Assembly (NCBI GenBank): GCA_022867625.1
Contig: JALIFM010000006.1
Span: 62,001 to 126,000 of the forward strand
Length of the DNA stretch: 64,000 bases
Source of the DNA: Lachnospiraceae bacterium NSJ-143
Lineage (GTDB): Bacteria; Bacillota; Clostridia; Lachnospirales; Anaerotignaceae
Reading direction: 5' to 3'
In this document: piece by piece, positions 62,119-64,000 of the stretch
How the letters are laid out: the number at the start of each line of letters is the position of its first letter
How positions within the stretch are numbered: the stretch's first letter is position 1
Notes under the pieces: generated by a model
Databases searched by the model: none
What the model saw: only the letters and a program-made list of their open reading frames with translations
Told to the model about the DNA's origin: nothing
Made by a program: the position numbers and the translations under genes

Positions 62119-63945
62119 TTACACCTCTTTTCTTGTAAGAAGCAAGTTTATAGAAAATGCTTTTTCAAGCTCACTTCTTGAAATATCTTTTAGCGTTCCA
62201 TCATTCTCGCTTATTTCTTTGAATTCAAGCCCATACTCTTCAATTAAATCAATCAAATCTATTGGTTTTACATCTGCTCTTTTTAAATGTCCTGGTGCAA
62301 ATTCCATAATAATTTTAATCTGCGGATTTTTTTCTATGGTTTTTCTCATACCTTTAAGAGCAAAATATTCAGAACCCTCTATATCCATTTTTATAATGTC
62401 TATTTTTTCAACATGTTTTAAATGTTCATCAATTACAACTGTTTTCACCATAACGGAACCAAGTGTACCTTCTTTTGAAAACAAGTTATTGCTTTGTCCG
62501 CAAGTTCCTTCAGTAATAGAAAATTCTATTGTTTTTTCTTCATTAAACACTGCATTATTAAATAATGCAACTTTGCTATTAAATCCATTGTTCTTTATGT
62601 TTTGTTCAAGTATTTTAAATATTGACGGTGTAGGTTCATAAGCATACACAACAGCACCTTTTCTTAATGCTCTTAAAGTAAACATACCCAAGTTTGCACC
62701 AATATCTAAAACTGACATTCCTTCTTCTACAATACTTTCAAATAATGTTTCTGTACCATATTCAAAATGCCCATATGTTGACAAAAACATTGCAAGTCCC
62801 CATTCTTCAGATGGTACACCAAAAATAAAATCATCTGCATTAACGGCAATTACACCGCCATTTACACTTGTAACCATGCTCTTATTTTTAAGACCTATAC
62901 CTGCAATAAACTGCGGCAAGTTATCTAATTTTTGTGACAATTCAGTTTGAATATTTAATGACAAATCAGATTTTTCAGATAATCCCGTCTGTATCTGCAT
63001 CATCAAGTCTGACTTCTCAGATATTCCAGTCTGTATATCCAGTGTTTTGTCAATTTTTTCTTCAACATTTTTAATATTAATCAAAGTTTCATTGTTGTTA
63101 AGTATTTCAACAGTTCTTGACAAATCATCTAACAAAGAATGACTTTTATTAATATGTTCTTCCAACACCAAATTGTGGTCGTTAATTTTTTCGTAAATAT
63201 AGTCAGTCATTAATTTTTCATGTGACGCTAACTTTTGTTCCAAATAGTCTGTTAAAAATTCAGCAGAATCTTCTGACTTTTTATCAATATATTCTTTTAA
63301 TAAAACATTATAAACATCTATTTTATAATTAATATCTGCAAATCCTTTTTCTATTTTTTCAATAATCAGACCGTTACTATAATTCGAAACCGCTTCTGCC
63401 CTCTCTAAACGGTCGTATAATTCTCCAATCTGTCCTTTAAGAGTATATACGGATAAAGCTCTTCCGAATACAGGAATTCTGTTTATTCTTGTTTTATTTA
63501 CATATTTCTTATATTCTTTTTTGTACTGTTCAATGTTAAGCACCTTAAATCTTTTTGCAAATTCCTGAGAAGTATATACTATATAAACTATAGCCCCCTT
63601 GCTTGCACCGTTTCTCATAGCAGCAAGGCAACTGTTCATTCCGTCATCATCAACCTGTCTTTGAAGGAGTACTTCGTAAATTTTAGCAATAAAATCAGTT
63701 TTATATAAACCAAAATATGGACTTATGTCAACTGCCTCGTTCACTACAGAAACAGAACTTTTAAGCATTTTATTTTTTATTCCTATAATACGTTTTCCAA
63801 AATACGGTATACTCTTTATAGTTTCCTTATGTCTAAAAGCAAACCTAATAAGTTTTCCTTTTATACCGTAATTTTCAATAACAATATATTTTTCCGCATC
63901 TTCCGAAGACAGTCCTCTTACATCAATATACCTTTTAACAGGCAT
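62119..63945 (-). CDS. FkbM-family methyltransferase with DUF4214 and coiled-coil regions
   Basis: 608 residues. An N-terminal part has a DUF4214-like segment (IYEVLLQRQVDDDGMNSCLA and TSQEFAKRF, about 85-135). A long coiled-coil region follows (about 175-345) and includes a 14-residue repeat of the type LxIQTGLSEKSD in about three copies. The C-terminal FkbM methyltransferase (about 385-600) has VLDIGANLGMFTLRAL (SAM loop), VYAYEPTPSIFKIL and DIIKMDIEGSEY. It probably O-methylates a sugar and may use the coiled coil to scaffold the glycosyltransferases. GAAGGGGAA precedes the ATG, but the frame is open to the right edge, so a longer start cannot be excluded. Confidence 0.85.
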   Translation of the reverse strand: MPVKRYIDVRGLSSEDAEKYIVIENYGIKGKLIRFAFRHKETIKSIPYFGKRIIGIKNKMLKSSVSVVNEAVDISPYFGLYKTDFIAKIYEVLLQRQVDDDGMNSCLAAMRNGASKGAIVYIVYTSQEFAKRFKVLNIEQYKKEYKKYVNKTRINRIPVFGRALSVYTLKGQIGELYDRLERAEAVSNYSNGLIIEKIEKGFADINYKIDVYNVLLKEYIDKKSEDSAEFLTDYLEQKLASHEKLMTDYIYEKINDHNLVLEEHINKSHSLLDDLSRTVEILNNNETLINIKNVEEKIDKTLDIQTGISEKSDLMMQIQTGLSEKSDLSLNIQTELSQKLDNLPQFIAGIGLKNKSMVTSVNGGVIAVNADDFIFGVPSEEWGLAMFLSTYGHFEYGTETLFESIVEEGMSVLDIGANLGMFTLRALRKGAVVYAYEPTPSIFKILEQNIKNNGFNSKVALFNNAVFNEEKTIEFSITEGTCGQSNNLFSKEGTLGSVMVKTVVIDEHLKHVEKIDIIKMDIEGSEYFALKGMRKTIEKNPQIKIIMEFAPGHLKRADVKPIDLIDLIEEYGLEFKEISENDGTLKDISRSELEKAFSINLLLTRKEV

Positions 63946-64000
63946 ATTTTCCCCTTCTCCGGTATCATTATTAATATAAGCACGCCCTACTTTAAGCCTG

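Noticed and set aside
1-64000. CRISPR array, tRNA or rRNA genes
   Set aside because: No regularly spaced direct repeats and no cloverleaf or rRNA sequence were noticed by eye.

Overview
The window looks like a chromosomal piece of an anaerobic, low-GC Firmicute, most likely a clostridium of the Lachnospiraceae type. The signs are AT-rich DNA, AGGAGG-type ribosome sites, a 2-oxoacid:ferredoxin oxidoreductase, rubrerythrin and superoxide reductase, Fe-S serine dehydratase, oleate hydratase, TRAP transporters and no tRNA or rRNA genes. Almost all genes lie on the minus strand. Family names come from reading the translations; no database search was run.

Region 1 (1-6740) is a Ter-type stress module without TerD in view: HpcH/HpaI aldolase, two phosphoribosyltransferase-like proteins, a rhomboid protease and a YceG-like protein that runs off the left edge. 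A divergent gene fuses a YceG-like domain to a trypsin/HtrA-type protease. Region 2 (6755-17550) is metabolic and redox: oleate hydratase with a MerR regulator, a PAS-GGDEF-PAS protein, desulfoferrodoxin and rubrerythrin behind a two-gene 2-oxoacid:ferredoxin oxidoreductase, an NhaC antiporter and a GNAT/YoaP protein.

Region 3 (17700-29300) is a sigma-54 regulon. A regulator whose sensor domain looks like diaminohexanoate dehydrogenase faces a seven-gene operon (TRAP transporter, amidohydrolase-like protein, FAH-family enzyme, thiolase, CoA transferase). The operon has a near-perfect -24/-12 promoter and TGAATCA enhancer boxes. A second -24/-12 site and the same paired boxes precede a separate permease. 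Region 4 (29400-37600) holds Fe-S serine dehydratase, a MetH-like protein lacking its zinc cysteines, an HxlR regulator and a second TRAP operon with an Asp/Glu-racemase-family enzyme. Two of its operons share an almost identical 48-bp upstream element.

Region 5 (37600-44400) is a graveyard: a twice-frameshifted PD-(D/E)XK transposase-like gene, a GC-rich inserted island (TnpV, DUF2207 fragment, LemA, cell-wall-binding fragment, frameshifted response regulator), a broken phage-tail-like gene and an IS200-type transposase relic. Region 6 (44450-64000) is a surface-polysaccharide locus: CDP-3,6-dideoxyhexose genes (rfbF, rfbG with a frameshift at a run of eight G, rfbH), a YerE-like thiamine-diphosphate enzyme and an NAD-dependent reductase/epimerase, which together suggest a branched yersiniose-like sugar. 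GtrA/GtrB-type membrane glycosylation proteins, decayed GtrA and YfhO copies, several glycosyltransferases, an exported protein with two beta-sandwich repeats and an FkbM methyltransferase complete it.
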